From positions 1-62,303 of the forward strand of contig NZ_BBJR01000028.1 of the NCBI RefSeq assembly GCF_000739875.1: a DNA stretch of 62,303 nucleotides, written 5' to 3'. The translations under genes and the position numbers were made by a program. Below the pieces are notes generated by a model. It made no database searches. It was not told where the DNA came from and was given only the letters and a program-made list of their open reading frames with translations. Each line of letters starts with the position of its first letter. The stretch's first letter is position 1. Shown piece by piece: positions 45,848 to 56,105 of the stretch. The stretch comes from Comamonas aquatica NBRC 14918 (GTDB lineage: Bacteria > Pseudomonadota > Gammaproteobacteria > Burkholderiales > Burkholderiaceae_C).

Positions 45848-48800
45848 ATGGATCTGCCCAAACTCACGCCCGGTCACCGTTTTTCCCTGCCCACACCCGT
45901 GGGCAGCGCCGATGCCTTGCTGCTGGCCAGGCTGGCACAGCGTGAGAAAGGCCTGGGCCGCATCACCGCCATCGTCACCGCCGACGCCAGCGATGCCCAG
46001 CGCCTGATCGATGAAATGGCGTTCTTCGCGCCCCAGTTGCGCACGGCGCTGTTCCCGGACTGGGAGACCCTGCCCTACGACACCTTCTCGCCGCACCAGG
46101 ACCTGATCAGCGAACGCCTGGCCACGCTGTGGCGCATCCGCCAGCGCGACCACGCCCACGGCGCAGACGTGGTGCTGGTGCCCGCCACCACGGCGCTGTA
46201 CCGCCTGGCGCCGCCGTCCTTCCTGGCCGGCTACACCTTCGAGTTCCAGCAGGGCCAGAAGCTGGACGAGGCCAAGCTCAAGGCCCAGCTGACGCTGGCG
46301 GGCTACCAGCATGTCTCGCAGGTGGTCAGCCATGGCGAATACGCCGTGCGCGGCGGCCTGATCGACCTGTTCCCCATGGGCTCGGACGTGCCCTACCGGG
46401 TGGACCTGTTCGACGACGAGATCGACTCCATCCGCACCTTCGACCCGGACAGCCAACGCAGCCTGGACACCGTGCCCGCCGTGCGCCTGCTGCCCGGGCG
46501 CGAGTTCCCCATGGACGAGGACGCGCGCGCCAAGTTCCGCAACCGCTGGCGCGAGCTGCTGGAGGGCGACCCCACGCGCAGCCGCATCTACAAGGACATG
46601 GGCGCCGGCGTGGCCACGGCCGGCATCGAGTACTACCTGCCGCTGTTCTTCGACGCCACGGCCACGGTGTTCGACTACCTGGGCGACGACGCCACCCTGG
46701 TGCTGCACGGTGAGCTGGAGCCCGCCTTCCAGCGCTTCTGGCAGGACACCAAGGAGCGCTTCCGCCTGGTGCAGGGCGACCCCGAGCGCCCCGCCCTGCC
46801 CCCGGACACCCTGTTCCTGAACGCCGAGCAGTTCTACCAAAGCGCCAAGTCCTACCCACAACTGGCCCTGCGCCCCGGCGTGGACGATGTGGCGGACAGC
46901 GCCTTCTTCCAGAAGCTGCCCGACCTGTCCGTGGTGCGCGGCGCCGAAGACCCGCTGCAGCGCCTGCAGGCCCACCTGCGCAGCGCCCAGCGCCGCGTGC
47001 TGGTGCTGGCCGAAAGCGACGGCCGGCGCGAAAGCCTGCTGGACTTCCTGCGCTCCTCGCAGCTGAACCCACCAGCCTTTGACTCGCTGTACGAATTCCA
47101 GAGCACGGCCCACGAACGCCTGGGGATTGCCACCTCCAACCTGATGCGCGGCTTTGCCTGGATCGAGGCCGGCATCGACTTTGTCACTGAGACCGAGCTG
47201 TTCGCCACCACCGGCACCACGCGCCGCCGCAAGAAACAGGAGCAGGTCAGCGACGTGGACGCGCTGATCAAGGACCTGTCCGAGCTGAAGGTCGGCGACC
47301 CGGTGGTGCACAGCCAGCACGGCATCGGCCGCTACCACGGCCTGGTCAACATGGACGTGGGCCAGAAGAACGCCGATGGCACACCGGCGCTGCAGGAGTT
47401 CCTGCACCTGGAATATGCCAAGGACGCCGTGCTGTACGTGCCCGTCAGCCAGCTGCACCACATCAGCCGCTACACCGGCGTCACGCCCGAATCGGCACCG
47501 CTGCACAGCCTGGGCAGCGGCCAGTGGGAAAAGGCCAAGCGCAAGGCGGCCGAGCAGGTGCGCGATGCGGCCGCCGAGCTGCTGAACATCTATGCCCGGC
47601 GCGCCGCGCGCCAGGGCCATGCCTTCCGCCTGAGCGCGCAGGACTACGAGCAGTTCGCCCAGGACTTCGGCTTTGAGGAAACCGCCGACCAGAAGGCCGC
47701 CATCCACGCCGTGATCCACGACATGGTCAGCCCCCAGCCCATGGACCGCCTGGTCTGCGGCGACGTGGGCTTTGGCAAGACCGAGGTCGCCCTGCGCGCG
47801 GCCTTCGTGGCCGCCATGGGCGGCAAGCAGGTGGCCTTCCTGGCGCCCACCACGCTGCTGGCCGAGCAGCACTACCAGACGCTGGTGGACCGTTTCTCCA
47901 AATGGCCGGTGCGCGTAGCCGAGGTCTCGCGCTTTCGCACCACCAAGGAGGTCAACGCGGCGCTGCAAGGCCTGGGCGAGGGTTCGGTGGACATCGTGGT
48001 GGGCACGCACAAGCTGCTGTCCAGCTCGGTCAAGTTCAAGGACCTGGGCCTGCTCATCATCGACGAGGAACACCGCTTTGGCGTGCGCCACAAGGAGGCC
48101 ATGAAGGCCATGCGCGCCGAGGTGGACGTGTTGACGCTGACCGCCACCCCCATCCCGCGCACCATGGGCATGGCGCTGGAGGGGCTGCGGGATTTATCGG
48201 TGATCGCCACCGCGCCGCAACGGCGTCTGGCCATCAAAACCTTTGTGCGCAGCGAAAGCCAGGGCGTGATCCGCGAGGCGGTGCTGCGCGAGCTCAAGCG
48301 CGGTGGCCAGTGCTACTTCCTGCACAACGAGGTGGAGACCATCGAGAACCGCCGCCAGGCGCTGGAGGAAATCCTGCCCGAGGCGCGCATCGCCGTGGCC
48401 CACGGCCAGATGCCCGAGCGCGAGCTGGAAAAAGTGATGCGCGACTTTGTGGCGCAGCGCTTCAACATCCTGCTGTGCTCCACCATCATCGAGACCGGCA
48501 TCGACGTGCCCAGCGCCAACACCATCGTCATCAGCCGTGCCGACAAGTTCGGCCTGGCCCAGCTGCACCAGCTGCGCGGCCGCGTGGGCCGCAGCCACCA
48601 CCAAGCCTATGCCTACCTGATGGTGCCGGACATCGAAGGCCTGACCAAGCAGGCCCAGCAGCGCCTGGACGCCATCCAGCAGATGGAGGAGCTGGGCAGT
48701 GGCTTCTACCTGGCGATGCACGACCTGGAAATCCGCGGCGCCGGCGAGGTGCTGGGCGAGAACCAGAGCGGCAACATGATGGAGATCGGCTTCCAGCTCT

Positions 48801-49321
48801 ACAACGAGATGCTGGCCGAGGCCGTGCGCAGCCTCAAGGCCGGCAAGGAGCCCGACCTGCTGTCGCCCATGGCCGCCACGACCGAGATCAACCTGCACGC
48901 CCCGGCCCTGCTGCCCAACGACTACTGCGGCGACGTGCACCTGCGCCTGTCGTTCTACAAGAAGCTGGCGACGGCCAAGAGCACGGACCAGATCGACAAC
49001 CTGCTGGAAGAGATCGTCGACCGCTTCGGCAAGCTGCCACCGCAGGCGCAGACGCTGATCGACACCCACCGTCTGCGCGTGTTGTCCGAGCCCTATGGCG
49101 TGATCAAGGTGGATGCGGCCCCCGGGGTGATCCACATCACCTTCAAGCCCAACCCGCCGGTGGAGCCGCTGCAGATCATCCACCTGATCCAGAAGAACAA
49201 GCACATCAAGCTGGCCGGCAACGACAAGCTGCGCATCGAGCGTGACCTGCCCGACCCCAAGGCCCGCGCCCAGATGGTGCGCGATGTGCTGCGCAGCCTG
49301 GGCACGCCGACCACGGCCTGA
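45848..49321 (+). CDS. mfd: Transcription-repair coupling factor Mfd
   Basis: Mfd removes stalled RNA polymerase from DNA lesions and recruits UvrA. The 1157-residue protein has the UvrB-like N-terminal module, the RNA-polymerase interaction (CarD-like) domain (near residue 480, GDPVVHSQHGIGRYHG), and the translocase with Walker A GDVGFGKTE (Lys644), DEEH (739-742) and the helicase C motif GRVGRSHHQAYAYL. A C-terminal TRCF domain follows. The start MDLPKLTPGHRF matches family starts. It is followed by a terminator. Confidence 0.97.
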   Translation: MDLPKLTPGHRFSLPTPVGSADALLLARLAQREKGLGRITAIVTADASDAQRLIDEMAFFAPQLRTALFPDWETLPYDTFSPHQDLISERLATLWRIRQRDHAHGADVVLVPATTALYRLAPPSFLAGYTFEFQQGQKLDEAKLKAQLTLAGYQHVSQVVSHGEYAVRGGLIDLFPMGSDVPYRVDLFDDEIDSIRTFDPDSQRSLDTVPAVRLLPGREFPMDEDARAKFRNRWRELLEGDPTRSRIYKDMGAGVATAGIEYYLPLFFDATATVFDYLGDDATLVLHGELEPAFQRFWQDTKERFRLVQGDPERPALPPDTLFLNAEQFYQSAKSYPQLALRPGVDDVADSAFFQKLPDLSVVRGAEDPLQRLQAHLRSAQRRVLVLAESDGRRESLLDFLRSSQLNPPAFDSLYEFQSTAHERLGIATSNLMRGFAWIEAGIDFVTETELFATTGTTRRRKKQEQVSDVDALIKDLSELKVGDPVVHSQHGIGRYHGLVNMDVGQKNADGTPALQEFLHLEYAKDAVLYVPVSQLHHISRYTGVTPESAPLHSLGSGQWEKAKRKAAEQVRDAAAELLNIYARRAARQGHAFRLSAQDYEQFAQDFGFEETADQKAAIHAVIHDMVSPQPMDRLVCGDVGFGKTEVALRAAFVAAMGGKQVAFLAPTTLLAEQHYQTLVDRFSKWPVRVAEVSRFRTTKEVNAALQGLGEGSVDIVVGTHKLLSSSVKFKDLGLLIIDEEHRFGVRHKEAMKAMRAEVDVLTLTATPIPRTMGMALEGLRDLSVIATAPQRRLAIKTFVRSESQGVIREAVLRELKRGGQCYFLHNEVETIENRRQALEEILPEARIAVAHGQMPERELEKVMRDFVAQRFNILLCSTIIETGIDVPSANTIVISRADKFGLAQLHQLRGRVGRSHHQAYAYLMVPDIEGLTKQAQQRLDAIQQMEELGSGFYLAMHDLEIRGAGEVLGENQSGNMMEIGFQLYNEMLAEAVRSLKAGKEPDLLSPMAATTEINLHAPALLPNDYCGDVHLRLSFYKKLATAKSTDQIDNLLEEIVDRFGKLPPQAQTLIDTHRLRVLSEPYGVIKVDAAPGVIHITFKPNPPVEPLQIIHLIQKNKHIKLAGNDKLRIERDLPDPKARAQMVRDVLRSLGTPTTA

Positions 49322-49344
49322 GTCCCAGGTACCCTCCCCCCACC

Positions 49345-49378
49345 AGGCCAGAGACCGGATGGGTATCTGGCCTTTTTT
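49345..49378 (+). terminator. Rho-independent terminator of mfd
   Basis: AGGCCAGA and TCTGGCCT form an eight-pair stem around a 13-base loop, followed by TTTTTT. Confidence 0.8.
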
Positions 49379-49497
49379 ATCGCTGGGCGTGCCTCACTCG
49401 CACTCAGATCGGAAGCAGTCCGTTGGGGGATCAAGGAACCAGGGGATCGCGATGGTGAAGGGCCGAGGGGGCATGGCTCATGCCGCCCACCGCCCCC

Positions 49498-50331
49498 CTA
49501 CTTGATGCCCGCGCGCATAAAGCTTTGCACGAACTGGCGCTGGAACAGGATGAAGGCCACCAGCAGCGGGGCCGAGGTCATCAGGGTGGCGGCGGTGATG
49601 GTGGACCAGTCCACGCCCTGCTCCACGCTGGAGAACACCTGCAGCCCGACGGTCAGCGGGCGCGACTCCACGCTGTTGGTGATGATCAGCGGCCACAGGA
49701 AGTTGTTCCAGTGGAAGCTCACCGACACTAGGGCGAACGCGGTGTACACCGGCTTGGCCAGCGGCACATAGACGCGCCACAGGATCTGCAGGGTGCTGGC
49801 GCCCTCCACGCGCGCGGCCTCGTCCAGCTCCTTGGGAATGCCCAGGAAGGTCTGGCGCAACAGGAAGATGGCAAAGGCCGAGGCAAAGTACGGCAGGCCA
49901 ATGGCCAGCAGCGTGTCCACCAGGCCCAGGCGGGCCATGGTCTGGTAGTTCTCGACCAGCAGGATGTCCGGCATGATCATCAGCTGCACCAGCACCAGCG
50001 CGAAGGCAATGTGCTTGCCCCGGAACTCATAGCGCGCGAAGGCGAACGCCGCCAGGGTGGACAGCACCAGCTGCGCCGCCAGAATCATCAGCACCAGCAG
50101 CGTGGTGTTCAAAAAATAGCGCGCAAACGGCGCGGCCTCCCAGGCGTTGCGGAAGTTTTGCAGCGTCCACGGTGCCGCCAGATCGAGCCGGGTGGCGTAG
50201 GCGCTGGGGTGGAAGGCCGTCCACACGGCATAGGCCAGCGGCAGGATCCAGCACAGCGCCAGCAGCCAGGCGGCCAGGGTGTCGAACCAGGTGTGGCGGT
50301 AGATCACCGCCGGGGCGGGAGGGCGGCTCAT
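49498..50331 (-). CDS. ugpE: ABC transporter permease, UgpE/MalG-like
   Basis: The 277-residue inner-membrane permease has six predicted helices and the EAA loop (ELDEAARVEGASTLQILWRV) near residue 190. It belongs to the carbohydrate/glycerol-3-phosphate class. The ATG at 50331 overlaps the stop of the other permease by four bases (ATGA), so the two are translationally coupled. It is the last gene of a minus-strand operon: ATPase, binding protein, permease, permease. The ugp name reflects resemblance and gene order; the substrate could be another sugar or polyol. Confidence 0.85.
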   Translation of the reverse strand: MSRPPAPAVIYRHTWFDTLAAWLLALCWILPLAYAVWTAFHPSAYATRLDLAAPWTLQNFRNAWEAAPFARYFLNTTLLVLMILAAQLVLSTLAAFAFARYEFRGKHIAFALVLVQLMIMPDILLVENYQTMARLGLVDTLLAIGLPYFASAFAIFLLRQTFLGIPKELDEAARVEGASTLQILWRVYVPLAKPVYTAFALVSVSFHWNNFLWPLIITNSVESRPLTVGLQVFSSVEQGVDWSTITAATLMTSAPLLVAFILFQRQFVQSFMRAGIK

Positions 50332-51230
50332 TGGTAGTGCACCTTCTTGTCGAGCACGAAAAACTGGAACAGCGCCACGCCGGCCAGCACCATCACCAGC
50401 ACCACGGTGATGGCTGCGGCATAGGCCGTGTCCCAGAACTTGAAGCCCACCTCGTACAGGTGGTACAGCAGCAGGCTGGTGGCGTTGTCCGGCCCGCCGC
50501 GCGTCAGGATGAAGATGTGGTCCACCAGGCGAAAGGCATTGATCACCGCATTCACCAGCACGAACAGCGTGGTCGGCATCAGCAGCGGCCACTGCACGCG
50601 GCGAAAGAAGTACCAGCGCGAGGCGCCTTCGATGGCGGCCGCCTCCTTCAGGCTGGGGTTCAGCGTCTGCAGCGCGGCCAGGTAGAAGATCATGAAGAAG
50701 CCGGCCTCCTTCCACACCGCCACCAGGGTCACGGCCCCGAGCGCCGTCGACGGGCTGCCCAGCCAGTTGTGCGAGGGCAGCCCCAGCGCACCCGTCACCT
50801 GCTCCAGCAGGCCGTACTGCGGCGTGTAGAAGAACAGCCAGATGTTGGCCACGGCAATCATGGGCAGCACCGTGGGCGTGAAATAGGCCATGCGCAGCCA
50901 GGTGCGCCCGGCCATGCGCTCGTTGACCCACAGCGCCATCAGCAGGGCCAGGCCGATGGAGGTGGGGATGGTGGCCGCCGCAAACCACAGGTTGTTGCGC
51001 ACGGCCTGCCAGAACACGGGGTCGTCCACCATGACGGCGTAGTTCTCGGCGCCCACCCAGACCGCGGGGCGGGTGCCGCGCGGGGTGGAGAAGAAACTGT
51101 CGATCAGGGTGGCCACGGCGGGCCAGTGGGTGAAGGTCACCAGCAGCACCATCGCCGGCAACAGCAGCAGCCAGGCGTGGATGCCCGGGCTGCCGACCCG
51201 GCGGGGCAATGAAGCAAAAGACATGGCCAT
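50328..51230 (-). CDS. ugpA: ABC transporter permease, UgpA/MalF-like
   Basis: The 300-residue permease has about six membrane helices and the EAA loop (SLKEAAAIEGASRWYFFRRV) near residue 200. The start is uncertain between ATGs at 51230 and 51224, with no strong ribosome binding site seen. It pairs with the UgpE-like permease just downstream. A 293-base gap with a very strong hairpin and a dispersed repeat separates it from the binding-protein gene upstream. Confidence 0.85.
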   Translation of the reverse strand: MAMSFASLPRRVGSPGIHAWLLLLPAMVLLVTFTHWPAVATLIDSFFSTPRGTRPAVWVGAENYAVMVDDPVFWQAVRNNLWFAAATIPTSIGLALLMALWVNERMAGRTWLRMAYFTPTVLPMIAVANIWLFFYTPQYGLLEQVTGALGLPSHNWLGSPSTALGAVTLVAVWKEAGFFMIFYLAALQTLNPSLKEAAAIEGASRWYFFRRVQWPLLMPTTLFVLVNAVINAFRLVDHIFILTRGGPDNATSLLLYHLYEVGFKFWDTAYAAAITVVLVMVLAGVALFQFFVLDKKVHYQ

Positions 51231-51368
51231 CGAACGGAATTTCTCTCTCAAAACCGGCTGCATTGCCCGGGTCCCACCGCGCGGTATGCGGCAGGAACGG
51301 CGACCGCAGCAACCTGGGCCCGCCAGCCACGGCAGCGCAGCATGGACACATCACGGGCGTCCCTCGCG

Positions 51369-51424
51369 GACAAAAAAACATAGCTGGCTGCGCGCATGGG
51401 ATATGGCCTGGAAGGTGATATGAA
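51369..51424 (+). repeat. Dispersed palindromic repeat in the ABC operon (forward)
   Basis: CATAGCTGGCTGCGCGC, a centre, then GGCCTGGAAGGTGATAT preserves the order and edges of the forward repeat with several substitutions. It lies in the 293-base gap between the binding-protein and permease genes. Confidence 0.5.
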
Positions 51425-51476
51425 CCAGATAAGGTCCAGATACCGGCGTGAGGGTCACCGGGACCGCCACGCCGGT

Positions 51477-51513
51477 GCTGCGGCGCGCAGGCGGTGTGCC
51501 TGCGCGCCGCAGC
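51477..51513. promoter_or_regulatory. Strong 16-pair hairpin between the binding-protein and permease genes
   Basis: GCTGCGGCGCGCAGGC (51477-51492) pairs perfectly with GCCTGCGCGCCGCAGC (51498-51513) around the loop GGTGT. It starts ten bases past the binding-protein stop. There is no T-run, so it looks like an mRNA-stabilising or processing hairpin rather than a terminator, as known between malE and malF. Confidence 0.7.
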
Positions 51514-51523
51514 GTTCCGGGGC

Positions 51524-52816
51524 TTACTGGTAGCTGCGCAGGATGCGATCGGCCTCGCGCTGCGCGTCCTTCAGCGCCTGGGCCGAGGTCTTGGTGCCAT
51601 TCAACGCCGCCTGGACCGCGTCGTTCAGCAGCTTGGTCACGCGCTGGTTCTCGTGCGTGGAGAACTCCGCCACCGACACCGGCAGCTGGTCGCGCGCCAC
51701 CAGGGCGGGCGGGAAGTCCTGGCCGTACTGCTTGAGCGCGGGCGTGTCGTAGGCGGCGGGCGACACGGCGACGTAGCCGCTGTCCATGCTCCACAGGGCC
51801 GCACGCTCGGGCTGTGTCACCCACTTGGCGAACTCGAACGCCGCCTGCTGCTGCGCCTTGGGCGCCTTCTTGAAGATGTAGAAGTTGCCGCCCCCGGTGG
51901 GCGAGCCCTTGCGCACATTCCCGGCAATCTGCGCCACGCCGAAGTCGAACTTGGCATTGGCCTTCAGGTTGGTCAGGTTGCCGGTGGTGGTGACGATGAT
52001 GGCGGCCTTCTTTTCCATGAAGTCCTTGGGCGTCGTGCCCCACTCCACCACGCCTTTGGGGTGCACGCCGTCCTTGGTCAGATTGACCCAGAAGTCCAGC
52101 GCCTCGATCACCTTGGGGTGGTCAAACATGACCTTGGTGCCAGCCTCGTTGGCCAGCAGCACGCCATTCGGCGTGGTCAGCGTCTGCAGCATCCAGTAGG
52201 CAAAACCGGTCGAGGGGATCTGGATGCCGTACTGGGTGACATTGCCGTTGGCGTCCTTCTTGGTCAGCTTCTGCGCGGCGTCGCGCAGCTCCTTCCAGTT
52301 CTGCGGGGCGTTGTTCGGGTCCAGACCGGCTTCCTTGAAGGCTTCCTTGTTGTAGTACATGACCACGGTGGAGCGCTGGAACGGAATGCCCCAGGTCTTG
52401 CCGCCGGTCTGGCTGTTGGCCATGAACGCGGGGTAGAAGCCCTTGAGCCAGGCCTTGTCGGCATCGGTCTTCACAAAGTCATCGATGGGGGCAATGGCGT
52501 CTTCATCGATCAGCGTGAACATGTCGGTGGACAGCAGCACCGAGGTGGCCGGCGCCTTGCCCGACTTGTTGGCCGTCAGCGCCTTGACGATGGTTTCCTG
52601 GTAGGTGCCCGCGTAGATGGGCGTGACCTTGTACTGTGGGTGGGCCTTGTTGAAGTCGGCCGCGTAACCGTCGATGACCTTGGTGATGGGACCGCCCACG
52701 GCCACGGGGTAGTAGAACGGCACCTCCAGCGGATTGGCCTGGGCCAGGGCCGTCGACAGCCCCCACATGGCGGCGCTGGTGGCGACGATGGTTTTCAAAA
52801 AGGTCTTGCGTTGCAT
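51524..52816 (-). CDS. ugpB: ABC transporter periplasmic binding protein, UgpB-like
   Basis: This is a 430-residue solute receptor with a signal peptide (MQRKTFLKTIVATSAAMWG, cut near ALAQA). The mature part has the fold of family 1 extracellular binding proteins: LEVPFYYPVAVGG at the start, GIPFQRSTVVMYYNKEAFKEAG near residue 145 and FAYWMLQTL. Length and gene order match UgpB (glycerol-3-phosphate or glycerophosphodiester receptor). No ugpQ gene is present. It is the second gene of the operon. Confidence 0.88.
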   Translation of the reverse strand: MQRKTFLKTIVATSAAMWGLSTALAQANPLEVPFYYPVAVGGPITKVIDGYAADFNKAHPQYKVTPIYAGTYQETIVKALTANKSGKAPATSVLLSTDMFTLIDEDAIAPIDDFVKTDADKAWLKGFYPAFMANSQTGGKTWGIPFQRSTVVMYYNKEAFKEAGLDPNNAPQNWKELRDAAQKLTKKDANGNVTQYGIQIPSTGFAYWMLQTLTTPNGVLLANEAGTKVMFDHPKVIEALDFWVNLTKDGVHPKGVVEWGTTPKDFMEKKAAIIVTTTGNLTNLKANAKFDFGVAQIAGNVRKGSPTGGGNFYIFKKAPKAQQQAAFEFAKWVTQPERAALWSMDSGYVAVSPAAYDTPALKQYGQDFPPALVARDQLPVSVAEFSTHENQRVTKLLNDAVQAALNGTKTSAQALKDAQREADRILRSYQ

Positions 52817-52894
52817 GCATGCACTCCTGGTAGGCCGCCGATCGCGGACTGGGAACTGCCCGACGAGGACGTGGACAAAAAAACTGCAGGGCCG

Positions 52895-53920
<1,026 letters not shown>

Positions 53921-54133
53921 CGCGCCAATGTAGGCAGGCGGCGTGACAACGTCATGACGGACTTTCCCTAGGGCACCGGCGCCCTGCCGCAAGGCCGGGA
54001 CCAGGACGGGACCGCGTGGCTGGCACGCAGGCCCCCCATCACCCCCCCCTGCGATGCCGGGGCTTGATCTAGCACAAGCCTCGGCTGCCCCGGCGGTGGG
54101 CCCGCGGCGCCAGCGCCACCGCACAATCGCCGG

Positions 54134-54793
54134 ATGCTGGACATCGCCCTCCTTCTCACCGCACTGGTCGCGGCCCTGGCCCTGCGCCCCTGGCAGTTGC
54201 TGCGCAACCGCAAGGCCCTGGTCACGCAGGACCATGGCGACAGCGCCCCGCTGTGGACGCCGCTGCTGGCCACCCTGGTGGTGCTGCCGTGGCTGTGGGC
54301 CCTGCCCACGCTGCACCACATGCCGCTGCAGCTGCAGTGGTCGGGCGCCTGCCTGGTGATGATGACCCTGGGCTGGCCGCTGGCCGTGCCCGCGCTGTGC
54401 CTGGTGGGGGCCATCGCCTACCTGCTCTCGCCCAGCCTGGAGGCCATCGAGGCCCTGCGCCTGACGGTGTGGCACGGCATCGTCCCGGCCACGCTGGCCA
54501 TGCTGTGGGGGGTGCTGCTGCGCCGCTGGCTGGGCACCAAGGTGTTTGTCTACATCTTCGGCCGCGGCTTTGTCGGCACGGTGCTGAGCCTTTTTGCCGC
54601 CGGCCTGCTGTCCGCGGCCCTGGGCCACCAGTTGCCGGGCGTGCAGGAGGACCTGTCGCAGATTGCACACTGGCTGATGGCCTGGGGCGATGCCGTGGTC
54701 ACCGGCATGCTGTGCGCCGTGTTCGTGGCCTACAAGCCCGAATGGCTGGCCACCTGGTCGGACGATTTGTATTTACACGGCAAAAAGCCTTGA
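54134..54793 (+). CDS. Multi-pass membrane protein, possibly ECF/CbiM-related permease (COG3235-like)
   Basis: The 219-residue protein has about six hydrophobic helices (roughly 2-18, 42-56, 70-98, 112-128, 136-162 and 190-205). The segment WLGTKVFVYIFGRGFVGT near residue 135 resembles a family of predicted membrane proteins annotated as energy-coupling factor permeases in betaproteobacteria. No ATPase or cobalt/nickel genes are adjacent. The start MLDIALLLT runs straight into the first helix. The family call is tentative; its membrane location is clear. Confidence 0.6.
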   Translation: MLDIALLLTALVAALALRPWQLLRNRKALVTQDHGDSAPLWTPLLATLVVLPWLWALPTLHHMPLQLQWSGACLVMMTLGWPLAVPALCLVGAIAYLLSPSLEAIEALRLTVWHGIVPATLAMLWGVLLRRWLGTKVFVYIFGRGFVGTVLSLFAAGLLSAALGHQLPGVQEDLSQIAHWLMAWGDAVVTGMLCAVFVAYKPEWLATWSDDLYLHGKKP

Positions 54794-54832
54794 AATGCTG
54801 ACTGCGCTTGCGCTGACAGCTCTAATTTTTGA
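54784..54832 (-). repeat. Dispersed palindromic repeat (reverse)
   Basis: AAAGCCTTGAAATGCTGACTGCGCTTGCGCTGACAGCTCTAATTTTTG is a reverse copy. It overlaps the last codons and stop of the membrane-protein gene. Confidence 0.7.
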
Positions 54833-54956
54833 AAAACACGCCCTTGCAGACGGGGCGCGTGGCCACCGCACCGCGACCGGGCACTGAATTTGCGTGGTCC
54901 GGGGGACTGCGACACCTCAGCCCTTCGGCTGGCGCAGCCCACCCAGGACATGCACC

Positions 54957-55928
54957 ATGCTTTTGCGCCCCCACCTTCTGGCCTGCACCCTGGCCGCCCT
55001 GTGCGTCGGCACCAGCGCCACCGCGGCAGACACCTACCCCAGCAAACCCGTCAAGGTGATGGTGGCCCTGCCCGCCGGGGGCAGCGCCGACATGCTGGCC
55101 CGCGTGATCAGCCAGGAGCTGGGCACCAAACTGGGGCAATCGTTTGTGGTGGAGAACAAGGCCGGTGGGTCCGGCCAGATCGGCATGCCCCAGGTGGCAC
55201 GCGCCACGCCCGATGGCTACACGCTGACGGTCTCGCCCGCCTCGTTCCTGACCACCAACAAGAGCATCTTCAAGCAGTTGGCCTATGACCCGCAGGCCGA
55301 CTTCCAGCCCATCGCCCGGCTGGTCAACCAGCCCATGGTGCTGGTGGTCAAGGACAAGGCCCGCTTTCCCAGCGTCGCCGCCGTCGTCACCCAGGCGCGG
55401 GCTGCGCCGGGCCGGCTGACCTATGCATCGTCCGGCGACGGCAGCCCGCAGCACCTGGGGGCGCTGATGTTCAGCACCCGCACGCAGTCCGAGATGCTGC
55501 ACGTGCCCTACAAGGGCGGCGCCAACGCCATCAATGACACGCTGGCCGGCAATGTCGACATGCTGTTCGCCGTGCTGCCCGAGGCCCTGCCCCACATCCA
55601 GTCCGGCAAGCTGCAGGCCCTGGGCGTGATGAGCGCGCAGCGCTCGCCCTTGCTGCCCCAGGTGGCGACCATGGCCGAAAGCGGCTTTGCCGACCTGCAA
55701 CTGTCCGCCTGGGTGGGCCTGCTGGCCCCGGCCAAGACCCCGCCCTCCGTGGTGGCCCAGCTGAACCAGGCCGTGCGCAGCGTGCTGCAGGGCCCCGCCC
55801 GGGACAAGCTGCTGGCCAGCGGCATGGAACCCGCACCGTCCAGCCCCGAGGAACTGCAGGCCACGATCGCCGGCGACCTGAAGCTGCACGCCGAACTGGT
55901 CAAGGCCGCCGGCCTGCAGCCGCAATAA
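54957..55928 (+). CDS. Bug-family periplasmic solute-binding protein (tripartite tricarboxylate transporter type)
   Basis: The 323-residue precursor begins with a signal peptide (MLLRPHLLACTLAALC, cut near ATAAD). The mature part has the Bug pattern: YPSKPVKVMVALPAGGSADMLAR at the start, NKAGGSGQIG near residue 67 and VPYKGGANAINDTLAGNVDMLF near 185. Bug proteins are very numerous in Comamonadaceae and bind carboxylates or amino acids. No TctA/TctB membrane genes are nearby, so this is an orphan receptor. Confidence 0.9.
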   Translation: MLLRPHLLACTLAALCVGTSATAADTYPSKPVKVMVALPAGGSADMLARVISQELGTKLGQSFVVENKAGGSGQIGMPQVARATPDGYTLTVSPASFLTTNKSIFKQLAYDPQADFQPIARLVNQPMVLVVKDKARFPSVAAVVTQARAAPGRLTYASSGDGSPQHLGALMFSTRTQSEMLHVPYKGGANAINDTLAGNVDMLFAVLPEALPHIQSGKLQALGVMSAQRSPLLPQVATMAESGFADLQLSAWVGLLAPAKTPPSVVAQLNQAVRSVLQGPARDKLLASGMEPAPSSPEELQATIAGDLKLHAELVKAAGLQPQ

Positions 55929-56105
55929 GCGCAACTCCCAGCGCCCTGCAGGGGCGGACACCGCCACCGGGCAGGTGACCTGCCCGGTCGCACGGGCCAC
56001 GGACAAGCCCCGTTCGCCCCTGCCGCGCCGCACAGCCGCGATAATCCGCACCAGCCCCCAGCACCTGCCGTGCTGGGCCTGATCCTGCAACCTCTGCCCG
56101 CGCCC

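Noticed and set aside
44927..48091. A 1054-codon minus-strand frame covering ispD and the antisense of mfd
   Set aside because: Only the last 272 codons resemble a protein family (IspD). The rest is antisense to mfd with low-complexity composition.
49498..51381. A 627-codon frame that would fuse an N-terminal part to the UgpE-like permease
   Set aside because: The upstream half is out of frame with the UgpA-like gene and has no family likeness. The ATGA overlap at 50328-50331 marks the true start.
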